Assembly (NCBI GenBank): GCA_963839475.1
Contig: CAWIVH010000008.1
Location: forward strand, 108,602-172,601
Origin: CAWIVH01 sp963839475
GTDB taxonomy: Bacteria > Acidobacteriota > UBA6911
Length of the DNA stretch: 64,000 bases
Direction: 5' to 3'
Shown: piece by piece, positions 17,127 through 26,384 of the stretch
Numbering within the stretch: the stretch's first letter is position 1
Layout of the letters: every line of letters begins with the position of its first letter
Made by a program: the position numbers and the translations under genes
The notes under the pieces: model-generated
Database searches by the model: none
What the model was told of the DNA's origin: nothing
Seen by the model: only the letters and a program-made list of their open reading frames with translations

Positions 17127-19376
17127 TTATTGTATACGGTCGAGGAAATCCAGCCCGACCAGAACCTCACGCGGTTTGGAGCCTTCGGGCGGGCCGACGA
17201 TCCCGTTGCGATACATTTCATCGATCAGCTTGGCCGCGCGGCCGTAGCCTATGCTCTGCCGGCGCTGCAGCAGTGATGTGGAAGCCCGCCCTTCGCTCAC
17301 AATGATCCGGACAGCATCATTGTACAGCGGATCCAATGCTCCGGTATCCGTAGGATTTCCTTCCTCGTCGGTTTCTTCTATGCCGTAAGTCAGGACCCCT
17401 TCGTCGTAGACCGGCCGGGCTTGTTTTCTCAGGTGCTCGACGATCGCCTGGGTTTCCTTTTCGCTGACGTAAGCGCCGTGGATCCGGGTTATGTGCGACG
17501 ATGCCGGTGGAAGGAAGAGCATGTCACCGTTGCCCAGCAACTGCTCCGCCCCATTGGAGTCGATAATGGTCCGGGAGTCAACTTTGGTCGCCACGCGGAA
17601 TGCGATGCGGCTCGGAAAATTGGCCTTGATAACGCCGGTGATTACATCCACCGAAGGGCGCTGAGTTGCCAGTATCAGATGTATGCCCACGGCGCGCGCC
17701 ATGGCGGCGAGACGTGAAATGGACTCCTCGACCTCCCGCGAGGAAACCATCATCAGGTCGGCCAGTTCGTCGATAACCAGAATGATATAGGGCAGCGGCT
17801 TGTCGAGTTCTCCCGCAGGTTCCCCACTTTCCAGCAAAGACAGCTGTCTCCCCGTGGAACGCAACAGAAGGTTATATTGGTCGATGTTGCGAACTCCCCT
17901 CAGTGCGAGTTTTTTGTAGCGAGTCTCCATCTCGCTAGTCGCCCAACGAAGTGCATTTGCCGCCTCCTTGGGGTCCGTCACGATCGGGGTCAATAGATGC
18001 GGTATCTCGGCGTACATCCCGAGTTCCAGGCGCTTGGGATCGATCATGATGAAGCGGACATCTTCAGGAGTAACCTTGTACAGGATCGATGTGATCATGC
18101 AGTTCAAGGCCACGCTTTTACCCGCTCCGGTGGCGCCGGCAATCAGGAGATGGGGCATTTTTGCGAGATCAGCCACATAGACGGTGCCGTTGATCAGTTT
18201 TCCGAACGCGAGAACCAGCTTGGAGGCTGATTTCCTGAAAATGTCGGATTCGATCACCTCCCGGAGGTAGATGGTTTCGCGCACGGGATTGGGGACTTCG
18301 ATCCCAACCGTTGCTTTCCCGGGCAGCCGGTCGATACGGATCGATTCGGCTTTAATCCCCAGGCACAAATCATCCACCAGGCTGGTTATTTTGGAATATT
18401 TGATGCCTGCGTCCGGCTTGAATTCGAAAGTGGTGACCACAGGCCCCGGATGGATCTGGGTGATGCTGCCGTGAACATCGAATTCGGCACACTTGTCTGC
18501 CAGCTGCCTCGCCCGTTCCATAAGCTCGGTTTCATCAACGCTGAAGTGGGAGTCGGGTTTCTGCAACAAGTCGATGTCCGGCAGGGCAAACTTCCGGCTG
18601 GATGAAGCTCGCGTTCGATTTTCGGCCGCCGAGAGCCGCACGGGTTCCGGTTCAGGCATCTTTACGAAGGGCTGTTTTTGCGCCTCCGCGACGGGAGGCG
18701 TCAGGGCAGGTCGAATCGGAGCGGGACGGGGAGTCGGCTCCATTTGTTCCGAGCCTTTGGTCTTGATGCTTACGACTGTTCTTACCGGTTTGCGGCTTTC
18801 ACGCCACTGTCGGAACCTCGCCCATATTCCGGGCCTCTCAGGGTTTTGTGAGCGCAAGTACCTGCCGAAAAGAGCCTCGAGCGAAAAGGTAGTCGCCGAA
18901 AGTAGTCCCAGGATAAAAATCCCGGCGATGATGATTGCGGTGCCGGTCTTGTTGAGGTTCGGAAGCAGGAGATTGGCAATGAGAACTCCGGCAACGCCGC
19001 CCTGGACAAAATTCACATCGGGCCTGTGGATCGGCAGCAGCTGAAGTGTGGCGCACGTGGCCATCAATAGGAGCAGAATGCCAAAACCGCGGCTGTAGGG
19101 GGCTTCAATGACATGCCCACGCATCATTTTCCAGCTCAGAACCAGCAGTGGGATCAATATCAAGAAGGCGGAAAATCCGAATGCCTGAAAAAGAAAATCG
19201 CTGATGATCGCCCCGATCAGACCTGCCTTATTGTCTGCGACCGGCTTATAAAACAGAGAATTGTAGCTTGAATCGCGGGAGCTGTAAGACGTGAGCGCGA
19301 CCAATATCAGAAGAGTGGCGACCAGGATCAGAACGCCGATGATCTGATGCTTCTTTGCAGCCATTTCAGTAGCCAT
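17127..19376 (-). CDS. ftsK: DNA translocase FtsK
   Basis: FtsK is a septum-located hexameric pump that moves chromosome ends and directs dimer resolution. The 749-residue protein has about four membrane segments within residues 1-170, a variable Pro/Arg-rich linker to ~240, then the alpha/beta motor domains. Walker A is GATGAGKSVALN (~410), followed by MIDPKRLELG and the Walker B region YIILVIDELADLMM. The C-terminal gamma winged helix (DPLYNDAVRIIV, RRQSIGYGRAAKLID) is complete and should read KOPS-like DNA sequences. It follows rnj by 18 nt, so the two are probably one transcript. Confidence 0.96.
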   Translation of the reverse strand: MATEMAAKKHQIIGVLILVATLLILVALTSYSSRDSSYNSLFYKPVADNKAGLIGAIISDFLFQAFGFSAFLILIPLLVLSWKMMRGHVIEAPYSRGFGILLLLMATCATLQLLPIHRPDVNFVQGGVAGVLIANLLLPNLNKTGTAIIIAGIFILGLLSATTFSLEALFGRYLRSQNPERPGIWARFRQWRESRKPVRTVVSIKTKGSEQMEPTPRPAPIRPALTPPVAEAQKQPFVKMPEPEPVRLSAAENRTRASSSRKFALPDIDLLQKPDSHFSVDETELMERARQLADKCAEFDVHGSITQIHPGPVVTTFEFKPDAGIKYSKITSLVDDLCLGIKAESIRIDRLPGKATVGIEVPNPVRETIYLREVIESDIFRKSASKLVLAFGKLINGTVYVADLAKMPHLLIAGATGAGKSVALNCMITSILYKVTPEDVRFIMIDPKRLELGMYAEIPHLLTPIVTDPKEAANALRWATSEMETRYKKLALRGVRNIDQYNLLLRSTGRQLSLLESGEPAGELDKPLPYIILVIDELADLMMVSSREVEESISRLAAMARAVGIHLILATQRPSVDVITGVIKANFPSRIAFRVATKVDSRTIIDSNGAEQLLGNGDMLFLPPASSHITRIHGAYVSEKETQAIVEHLRKQARPVYDEGVLTYGIEETDEEGNPTDTGALDPLYNDAVRIIVSEGRASTSLLQRRQSIGYGRAAKLIDEMYRNGIVGPPEGSKPREVLVGLDFLDRIQ

Positions 19377-19393
19377 GGACAGATCAGCCTTGC

Positions 19394-21070
19394 TTAAACC
19401 TCCAAAACCACAGGAACAATCATGGGCCGTGTCGACGTATGCTTGCGGAAGAAACGCTTGAGCGATGCTCGAACCAACTCTGTCAGTATGAGGGAATCCG
19501 CGCGTTCTTCATCCGAGCAATCCTCCAGCGTCCGCAAAATCACATCCCGGGCCTGGTTAAGAAGCGCAGCACTGTCTTCCTCCTGCAGATGCCCGCGGCT
19601 GACCAGTTCGGGTGTGCCCTTGACCAGGCCGGTTGCCTTGCTGATCGGTATGACTGCCAGGATCACGCCTTCTTCGGACAAGTGCTGCCGGTCTTTGACA
19701 ACATATTCATCCAGCTCTCCGATGCCGTCCTGATCGATGAAACGCCGTCCAACAGGAGCTTTATCACTGATCCCCACTCCTTCCTTGCTCAGGGCAATGA
19801 CGTCCCCTGTTTCGGCGATCAGGATGCGTTCTTGAGGAATACCGGTTTGTTGCGCAAGAAGCGCATGATGATAGAGCTGCCGGTATTCGCCATGCACGGG
19901 AATGAAATACCGGGGTCTCGTGAGGTTCAACATCAACTTGAGCTCTTCCTGGCTGGCGTGACCCGATACGTGAATCATCCAATGGGTTTCATCATATACG
20001 ATGGCGCCGCGGCGACAGAAATGATTGATAAGATGTGAGATCTGGCTCTCGTTGCCGGGAATTACGCGGGCGCTGATCACGATGGAGTCGCCAGGTTCGA
20101 GTTCAAACTCCTTAAGTTTGCCCAGAGCCAGTTTCGAGAGCGCCGCCATGGGCTCTCCTTGGCTCCCGGTGCATAAAAGAACAATTTCATTTTCCGGCAG
20201 GCTCGCACCCTCGCCTGCATCCGCAATTATACCCGGCGGCATGGACAGGTAGCCCAGCCGATCCGCGATGGCAATGTTTTCCTTCATGCTCCTTCCAACC
20301 GGAACGACCTTTCGGCCAAATTCGGCAGCAAGGTTGATCATCATTTGGATCCGGTGGATGCTGGAAGCAAAGCAGGCTGCTACGATTTTCCGGCGACTGG
20401 TGTAAAACACCTGCTCAAGGTGCCGCCGGATATGACTTTCCGATGGGGTATAACCGGGGCGTTCGCTATTGGTGCTGTCTGAAAGCAGCGCCAGAACTCC
20501 CCGCTCCCCAAAAAAAGCCAGACGGGAATAGTCGCTGACTTGATTATCGGAGGGGGATTGGTCAAATTTGAAATCGCCGGTATGTATGATGGTTCCCACC
20601 GGGGTCGTGATGGCAAGCCCTATACTGTCTGAAATGCTGTGGGTAACCCGAAGGAATTCGAAATTCATGCGCCCGACCTGGAGTGTTTCCCGCGGTTTTA
20701 TTTGGCGCAGTTCGGTTCTGCCAAGAACGCCACGTTCCTCAAGCCTCCCTTCGGCGAAGCCCAGGGTCAAGGGTGTGCCGTATACCGGAGCCGGTATCTC
20801 CTCCAAAAGATAGGATAGCCCGCCGATATGGTCTTCATGACCGTGGGTCAGAATGACGGCTCTGACCTGGTCGCGACGATCCAAAAGGTAAGTCAATTCC
20901 GGTACTACCAGGTCTACACCCAGAAGATCGTCCCGTGGGAACATCAGGCCGGCGTCAATGACTACAATGTCGCTGTCGCAGCGCAGCGCCATCATGTTCA
21001 TCCCGAATTCCCCGAGTCCGCCAAGGGGCACTATTTCGATCGTATCATTCTCAGGCACAATGTTTTCCAC
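19394..21070 (-). CDS. rnj: ribonuclease J
   Basis: RNase J is a metallo-beta-lactamase-fold RNase with endonuclease and 5'-3' exonuclease activity in mRNA decay and rRNA maturation. The 558-residue length is typical. The metal site HGHEDHIGG is near residue 78 and HTGDFKFD near 165. The beta-CASP domain follows (LLSDSTNSERPG near 197, PVGRSMKENI, CTGSQGEPMAALS). The C-terminal region has HVSGHASQEELKLML and FIPVHGEYRQLYHHA. It sits between rsmA and ftsK in the same direction, 63 nt and 18 nt away. Confidence 0.95.
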   Translation of the reverse strand: MENIVPENDTIEIVPLGGLGEFGMNMMALRCDSDIVVIDAGLMFPRDDLLGVDLVVPELTYLLDRRDQVRAVILTHGHEDHIGGLSYLLEEIPAPVYGTPLTLGFAEGRLEERGVLGRTELRQIKPRETLQVGRMNFEFLRVTHSISDSIGLAITTPVGTIIHTGDFKFDQSPSDNQVSDYSRLAFFGERGVLALLSDSTNSERPGYTPSESHIRRHLEQVFYTSRRKIVAACFASSIHRIQMMINLAAEFGRKVVPVGRSMKENIAIADRLGYLSMPPGIIADAGEGASLPENEIVLLCTGSQGEPMAALSKLALGKLKEFELEPGDSIVISARVIPGNESQISHLINHFCRRGAIVYDETHWMIHVSGHASQEELKLMLNLTRPRYFIPVHGEYRQLYHHALLAQQTGIPQERILIAETGDVIALSKEGVGISDKAPVGRRFIDQDGIGELDEYVVKDRQHLSEEGVILAVIPISKATGLVKGTPELVSRGHLQEEDSAALLNQARDVILRTLEDCSDEERADSLILTELVRASLKRFFRKHTSTRPMIVPVVLEV

Positions 21071-21133
21071 GATGTACGGCAGTATAGCACAGAATGATTT
21101 CCCCCCATTTTGTTGCAGTGTCCTTTGGTTGAT

Positions 21134-21952
21134 TTACCCTCGAGCATGGAACAGGGACAGTTGTTTGGCCAACTCCAGGTATTCCTCGACACTAAGTTCT
21201 TCAGCCCTGCGGGTTGCTTTGATCCCGGCTTTTTCCAGCAGATCCACGGCGATGGGTTCGAACATGGCGTTTTTCTCGAGTGAATTCAAAATGGTTTTGC
21301 GCCTATGCGAGAATGCAGCCTTGACGACATCTATAAAAGCCCGTTCAACTTCCGGTTCTTCTGTTCTTATCCTCGGATGCAGGATCAAGATGGCGGACAA
21401 AACCTTGGGACGCGGCGAAAAGCAGGCTGGCGGCACTTTGAATTTCAGGGCAACGGATGCTTTGTACTGGCAATAAACGGAAAGGTAGCCATACTGCCGC
21501 GTTCCCGGCCTGGCTACAATTCGCTCCGCCACCTCCCTCTGCACCATGAAAGTCATATCGCGGAATTTCAGCTTGCTTTGGAGGAATCGTTCGATGATGG
21601 CGGTGGCAATGTTATACGGCAGATTGCCGGCCGCCCGCAGGGTGCCTTCTCCTGCCGGGAATAGCGCCGGCAGCTCGTCAAGGTCAAAACTCAGGATATC
21701 TCCTTCCACAATACGGACATGAGCGAAAGGGCTCATTTCCTCCACCAATCCGTGAATCCGGTCGCGGTCCACCTCAATGGCAACCAGGGAATTGACCCGT
21801 GGGGCCAAACGACGCGTCAAAGCTCCGTCTCCCGGGCCGATCTCGACAAAGCTATCCGCAGAACATGGTTCGATGAGCGTGACAATACGCTCGATCATGC
21901 CTGTATCTCTAAGAAAATGCTGACCAAATCGCTTCTTAGCCGCCGGATTCAT
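21134..21952 (-). CDS. rsmA: 16S rRNA (A1518/A1519) dimethyltransferase
   Basis: RsmA (KsgA) dimethylates two adjacent adenines in helix 45 of 16S rRNA late in 30S assembly, using SAM. The 272-residue protein has the N-terminal KRFGQHFLRD, the SAM site FVEIGPGDGALTRRLA (~37-50), the N6-adenine motif GNLPYNIATAII (~108) and PACFSPRPKVLSAIL (~180). It appears to be the first gene of a leftward run with rnj and ftsK, and it is divergent from trxA across 97 nt, which must hold promoters for both. Confidence 0.96.
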   Translation of the reverse strand: MNPAAKKRFGQHFLRDTGMIERIVTLIEPCSADSFVEIGPGDGALTRRLAPRVNSLVAIEVDRDRIHGLVEEMSPFAHVRIVEGDILSFDLDELPALFPAGEGTLRAAGNLPYNIATAIIERFLQSKLKFRDMTFMVQREVAERIVARPGTRQYGYLSVYCQYKASVALKFKVPPACFSPRPKVLSAILILHPRIRTEEPEVERAFIDVVKAAFSHRRKTILNSLEKNAMFEPIAVDLLEKAGIKATRRAEELSVEEYLELAKQLSLFHARG

Positions 21953-22049
21953 TTGACTTGACTTCCCTCGAAAGGGTTCCCATAATATCTGGTCCCTGAT
22001 TGCCGGTTTTGGGATTGAACTACGCTATCATAGTTTTGGAGGATTGAGT

Positions 22050-22379
22050 ATGAGTGGAAAAGTCGGAGAGGTGGGGGACCAGAATTTTGATGCAGAAGTG
22101 CTGAATTCGCCGGTTCCGGTTCTGGTCGATTTCTGGGCGGCGTGGTGCGCGCCCTGCAGGATGCTTGCACCCGTAGTTGATGCGATTGCCGACAAATACG
22201 AGGGCAAAGCCAAAGTGGTAAAGCTGAATGTGGATGAAAACAACCTCACCTCCATGAAGTACAACATCAAAGGAATTCCGACTTTGCTGCTCTTCAAGGA
22301 TGGGGTGATCAAGGAGCAAATCGTTGGCAATACCACCAAAGACAACATCTCAAAGATGATCGACAACCACCTGCAGTGA
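22050..22379 (+). CDS. trxA: thioredoxin
   Basis: This 109-residue cytoplasmic disulfide reductase has the active site DFWAAWCAPCRM (WCxPC with Ala in place of the common Gly) and the cis-proline motif GIPTLLLFKDG. ATG 22050 has GGAGG 7 nt upstream, which decides it over a TTG two codons earlier. It lies 6 nt upstream of purA, so the two form an operon. Confidence 0.95.
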   Translation: MSGKVGEVGDQNFDAEVLNSPVPVLVDFWAAWCAPCRMLAPVVDAIADKYEGKAKVVKLNVDENNLTSMKYNIKGIPTLLLFKDGVIKEQIVGNTTKDNISKMIDNHLQ

Positions 22380-22385
22380 CACTAT

Positions 22386-23687
22386 ATGGCCAACCTCATA
22401 GTTGTAGGGGCTCAGTGGGGCGACGAAGGCAAAGGCAAGATAGTTGACCTGCTGACGGCGAATTTCGATATCGTTGCACGCTATCAGGGAGGTCACAACG
22501 CCGGACACACCGTTATCATAGGCGGGAAGAAGTACGTTCTTCACCTGATCCCTTCAGGAATCCTGCATCCCGGAAAAACCTGTGTCATCGGCAACGGCGT
22601 CGTGATCGATCTCGCGGCTTTGAAGAAAGAGCTTAGGGAACTGGAATCCGGCGGAATCGATTGCCGCGGTAGGCTTCTGGTCAGCAACCGGGCGCACCTG
22701 ATTCTGGACTACCACAGGTTAATAGAACGCGCCGATGAAGAGCGACGCGGGTCCGGAAAGATAGGTACCACGAACCGTGGAATTGGTCCCTCCTATGAGG
22801 ATAAGGCCGGAAGAAGGGGAATCCGGATCTGCGATCTGGGTAGCCCTGGCGACCTTGTGCATCTCATTCGTGAAAACATCAGCCAGAAAGAATCCCTGTT
22901 CCCGGACAATTTGACAATCGATCCCGAGGCTCTTGCGGCCCAGACTGCTGCGCTGGGCGAGGAACTTTCTCCTTTTTTTGCTGACACTTCAGAATTCCTG
23001 AACCGATCTATAGATGAGGGCAAAAACGTCCTTTTTGAGGGTGCCCAGGGAAACCTTCTGGATGTGGATCATGGCACCTATCCTTTTGTTACCGCATCGA
23101 ATGCGACCGCTGGCGGCGCCTGCGCCGGAACGGGAGTAGGACCCACCAGGATCCACGGAGTCATCGGTATAGTCAAAGCTTATACAACCCGCGTCGGCGA
23201 GGGCCCATTCCCCACAGAACTGACAGATTCCCTTGGCGAGGAAATCCGCGCCCGGGGACAGGAATACGGCGCATCAACCGGAAGGCCGCGCCGCTGTGGC
23301 TGGTTTGACGCTGTCGTTGTGCATTATGCGAGATTGGTCAACAACCTTGATACGCTGGTCATAACCAAGCTCGACGTCTTGGACACCCTTGAAGAAATCA
23401 AGATATGCACGGGGTATCGATATAAAGGAGAACTGCTGAAAACCTTCCCGCCGGAAATCCGGGTGCTTGAGCAATGTCGGCCGGAATACCGAACGGTCCG
23501 GGGCTGGAAGAAAAAGACTGCAGGCATCACGGATTTCAACAGTCTGCCGGAGCTGGCAAGGGATTATTTGCGCCTGTTGTCCGATCTCGTGAAGACCGAA
23601 ATCTCAGTGGTATCGACGGGACCTGACCGGACCGAGACGATCGTGGCCTCACCCGTTTCAAAGCTGGGCAGGTGGATCGCCCTTTAA
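22386..23687 (+). CDS. purA: adenylosuccinate synthetase
   Basis: PurA makes adenylosuccinate from IMP, aspartate and GTP in de novo AMP synthesis. The 433-residue protein begins with VVGAQWGDEGKGKIVDLL, including the GTP/IMP-binding loop and catalytic Asp. GHNAGHT (catalytic His, ~37-43), GTTNRGIGPSYEDKAGR (~125-140), GAQGNLLDVDHGTYP (~220), STGRPRRCGWFD (~300) and VSTGPDRTETI near the end are all intact. Downstream, 170 nt separates it from the DUF4097 gene. Confidence 0.97.
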   Translation: MANLIVVGAQWGDEGKGKIVDLLTANFDIVARYQGGHNAGHTVIIGGKKYVLHLIPSGILHPGKTCVIGNGVVIDLAALKKELRELESGGIDCRGRLLVSNRAHLILDYHRLIERADEERRGSGKIGTTNRGIGPSYEDKAGRRGIRICDLGSPGDLVHLIRENISQKESLFPDNLTIDPEALAAQTAALGEELSPFFADTSEFLNRSIDEGKNVLFEGAQGNLLDVDHGTYPFVTASNATAGGACAGTGVGPTRIHGVIGIVKAYTTRVGEGPFPTELTDSLGEEIRARGQEYGASTGRPRRCGWFDAVVVHYARLVNNLDTLVITKLDVLDTLEEIKICTGYRYKGELLKTFPPEIRVLEQCRPEYRTVRGWKKKTAGITDFNSLPELARDYLRLLSDLVKTEISVVSTGPDRTETIVASPVSKLGRWIAL

Positions 23688-23859
23688 ACGGAAACTCCTA
23701 CTGTCCCCAGCTTTAACCCTCTCGGCTCTAATCTGCTTTTCTGCTCGCCAGCAGGCTTGGGCTATGCCATATTCTTCCAATTAACATGCAACCTTTGACT
23801 GTCCTCGAACACTTACCCATCAGAGGGAATAGACAGGGATTCCCAGGGGGGTGTTGGCT

Positions 23860-24603
23860 ATGAACATGAAACCAGGTTTGCGATTACTGGGGGTGATAGC
23901 CGCGACTATTTTTATCGCGATTTCAGCCCAGGCCCAGGATTTTCATAAGACCTATCCTGCAGCCTCGGGCTCCCATCTCAGGATTGGGAACATATCCGGG
24001 GATGTCCGGGTAACCGGCTATAACGGGGACGTCATTATTGTCGATGCCGTCAAAACCGGAGTCGACAAGGACTTGGTCAAAATTGAAGATTTGAGCACCC
24101 CTGAGCGGATCGATTTGAAGGTCTCCTATCCGGAACAGGGTAACTCGCATGCAGCCGTCAATTTTAGCGTGAAGGTTCCGCAGAATCTGGACCTGAATTT
24201 TGATCAGATCGGTTCCGTGAGCGGCAATGTCGTAATTAACTCGGTTCGCGGGCGGATGAAAGCCGGCAGCGTCAGCGGCAACGTGACCATGATCAATGTC
24301 ACCGGCATGGTAAGCGCACAGTCCGTCAGCGGCAACGTCGAGGTTGAATTTGTGCAGCTCGAAGGCAGCGGTGAAATGAAATTTGCCTCCGTGAGCGGGA
24401 ATGTTGCGGTCAAAGCTCCGGCGAACCTGGATGCTGATGTTGAAATCTCCAGCGTCAGCGGCTCCTTGAAATGCGATTTTCCGATTGAGATCCAGGAGCG
24501 GAGGTACGGTCCGGGACGCTCCGGCAAGGGACGCCTGGGCTCCGGTTTGAACCATTTGCGTATAAATTCCGTATCTGGCAGAGTAAGCCTGATTCGGATT
24601 TGA
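23860..24603 (+). CDS. secreted DUF4097-type beta-repeat protein
   Basis: This ~247-residue exported protein has a signal peptide (residues ~1-25, ending SAQA). Its body consists of repeated VSGNV turns, at least six S-V-S-G motifs at 14-22-residue spacing, as in DUF4097 proteins thought to form a right-handed beta-helix. ATG 23860 is chosen; GTG 23851 is also possible because a G-rich tract lies just upstream of both. It precedes an ECF sigma factor and its anti-sigma factor, and proteins of this type often accompany envelope-stress regulators. Function unknown. Confidence 0.75.
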   Translation: MNMKPGLRLLGVIAATIFIAISAQAQDFHKTYPAASGSHLRIGNISGDVRVTGYNGDVIIVDAVKTGVDKDLVKIEDLSTPERIDLKVSYPEQGNSHAAVNFSVKVPQNLDLNFDQIGSVSGNVVINSVRGRMKAGSVSGNVTMINVTGMVSAQSVSGNVEVEFVQLEGSGEMKFASVSGNVAVKAPANLDADVEISSVSGSLKCDFPIEIQERRYGPGRSGKGRLGSGLNHLRINSVSGRVSLIRI

Positions 24604-24707
24604 GCCGGGTTTACAGGATGCATACCTATTCGGAAAGCCCGGGCATCCCGTCGGATTTTCTCAGACCGTCGGGCGAAGGGCTAACAAATGCGGAGGGGGG
24701 ATTCGTC

Positions 24708-25325
24708 TTGGCGCGCCGGCGGGTCAGGGATGAAGCGCTGGAGAACGGATCGACCCGGGACGCGGCCCGGGTGGAGGTTCACGCCGGCCCCGTTGAATTT
24801 GAAGCGATATTTCAGCGTTTTAACCGGCCGGTCATGAGTTTTATCTTCAATCTGATGGGAGACCGATCCAGCGCTGAGGAGTTGGCCCAGGAAACCTTCA
24901 TTCGTGCTTTCAGCAATATCAACAGCCGCCGCGAGGGCGGCAGCCTTTCATGCTGGATATTCGGAATTGCGCATAACGTCGCAAGAGAAGCCATAAGACA
25001 GAAGTACAGGAATCGCCGCTACGTGGGATTGGAGCAGTCGGATTTGCTTCAACTTCTGGATCACAGGCAGCTCCCTGACCAGAGCGCCATTTCGCGCGAC
25101 ATGATGACAAAGATTCATCGCGCATTGGCCGGCCTGCAGGAGGACCAGCGGGCGGTATTTTTGATGAAGATGGTGCATGGATTGCGCTATGAGGAGATTG
25201 CCGAGATCACCGGCGCATCCATATCGAAACTCAAAACAGACCTGCACAGGGCGCGCATGGATATGCGGCGCAGGCTTAAGCCCTTTTTCGGGGATGGAAT
25301 TCCTGGATTGAGAGGCGAGTCGTGA
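24708..25325 (+). CDS. ECF-family RNA polymerase sigma factor
   Basis: The TTG at 24708 is chosen because a strong GGAGG tract lies 7 nt upstream and it yields 205 residues, the usual ECF length; upstream in-frame codons would add 36 residues of low-quality sequence. Region 2 contains MGDRSSAEELAQETFIRAF (~50-68) and region 2.3/2.4 SCWIFGIAHNVAREAIRQK. Region 4 reads LQEDQRAVFLMKMVHGLRY, then EIAEITGASISKLKTDLHRA. The stop overlaps the GTG of the anti-sigma gene (GTGA), so the two proteins are translationally coupled. Confidence 0.92.
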   Translation: MARRRVRDEALENGSTRDAARVEVHAGPVEFEAIFQRFNRPVMSFIFNLMGDRSSAEELAQETFIRAFSNINSRREGGSLSCWIFGIAHNVAREAIRQKYRNRRYVGLEQSDLLQLLDHRQLPDQSAISRDMMTKIHRALAGLQEDQRAVFLMKMVHGLRYEEIAEITGASISKLKTDLHRARMDMRRRLKPFFGDGIPGLRGES

Positions 25326-26101
25326 AATGCATGGATGTCCGGGCAGTCCTTGAGGATTATTTGGACGGGGAACTGGAAGGGGAACTGTCTGCCAGCCTCC
25401 AGCTGCACTTTGGCCATTGCACTGAATGCAAAGAGCAATTGGATCTCATGCGGTCAGAGCAGCATTTGTACCGCAACTTCGGCGAATCCCTTCAACGAGC
25501 ACTCGATCCTCCACCAGGAATGTGGCCGGCCATCCGCCGCGAGGTTTTGCAGGATAAGCCGGTCCGAGGAGCCGCCGGTGAAAGTGTCAAAATCGGGAAA
25601 TCCCGATTTGGATTTCCTGCGTTTCTTTTTGGACACTGGCTCCCGCAGGCTGGGTTGGCAGCGCTTCTTGTTGTGGTTTCGATTGCTGGCACTCTACTCT
25701 ACGTGCAGTATCGGGGCAAAGAAACACCGGATGCCCGGAGTCGCTCTATGTCAGCGCCGCTGCCGTCGGTGCCGTTCGACCGTCCAAATCCAGACCCGTG
25801 GAAACCGGCAAAGGGCCCATCGGGCGACGGTGGATTAGAGGCTGCAGTCCAGGCGATACAGCGCGCAGAACAGGAGTATATTCAAGCGATTCAGCTCTTG
25901 AGTGCGATTGTGGACCAGCGCAAATCCTCCCTGCAGGCAGAGCTGGTTCAGGAAATGGAGCGTAACCTCCGGTCCATTGATGAAAGCATCCGCGCCACAC
26001 GGGATGCCTATTATTCCCATCCCCGCGATGCTTATCTTGCGCAGTACATGCTGGCCGCCTACAGCAAGAAGGTAGAACTTCTCCAGGAATTGGCCTCTTA
26101 G
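25322..26101 (+). CDS. membrane anti-sigma factor with zinc-finger (ZAS-type) domain
   Basis: This 259-residue protein starts with an anti-sigma fold containing H-x3-C-x2-C (LHFGHCTECKEQLDLM, ~29-45), the zinc-binding ASD motif. One membrane segment (LPQAGLAALLVVVSIAGTLL, ~103-122) follows, then an extracytoplasmic region with a long helical part (~175-255). It should hold the ECF sigma factor encoded by the overlapping gene at the membrane and release it on a periplasmic signal. The signal and regulon are unknown, although the DUF4097 protein is an obvious candidate member. Confidence 0.85.
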   Translation: MKCMDVRAVLEDYLDGELEGELSASLQLHFGHCTECKEQLDLMRSEQHLYRNFGESLQRALDPPPGMWPAIRREVLQDKPVRGAAGESVKIGKSRFGFPAFLFGHWLPQAGLAALLVVVSIAGTLLYVQYRGKETPDARSRSMSAPLPSVPFDRPNPDPWKPAKGPSGDGGLEAAVQAIQRAEQEYIQAIQLLSAIVDQRKSSLQAELVQEMERNLRSIDESIRATRDAYYSHPRDAYLAQYMLAAYSKKVELLQELAS

Positions 26102-26384
26102 CCCGGGTGCATATCGGGATGAAGGCATTTTGAACGATTTTTGACGGTCCCCTTAAATAAGCTCTCAGCCTTCGACTGCCGTTTTTTAAAATGTCGAGCG
26201 GATGCATCCTCGCCCCTTTGCCGATAGTGGCTAGGGTGCGCAGCCATCGGCGAATTCTATTTCCGCACGCAGTTTCTGCCCGCGCGCGAAATCTCGCTCA
26301 TGCCTGCCTTGAGAAATAGGCCCTCCTTTTTGATAACTTATCGGGTGATGCGGGGCTCATTTTATGGGTCCATGCCGGAGGGGA
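26102..26384. other. spacer between convergent genes, no gene seen
   Basis: This 283-nt spacer lies between the anti-sigma stop and the convergent TIM-barrel gene stop. I find no convincing terminator, RNA or small gene. Confidence 0.4.
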
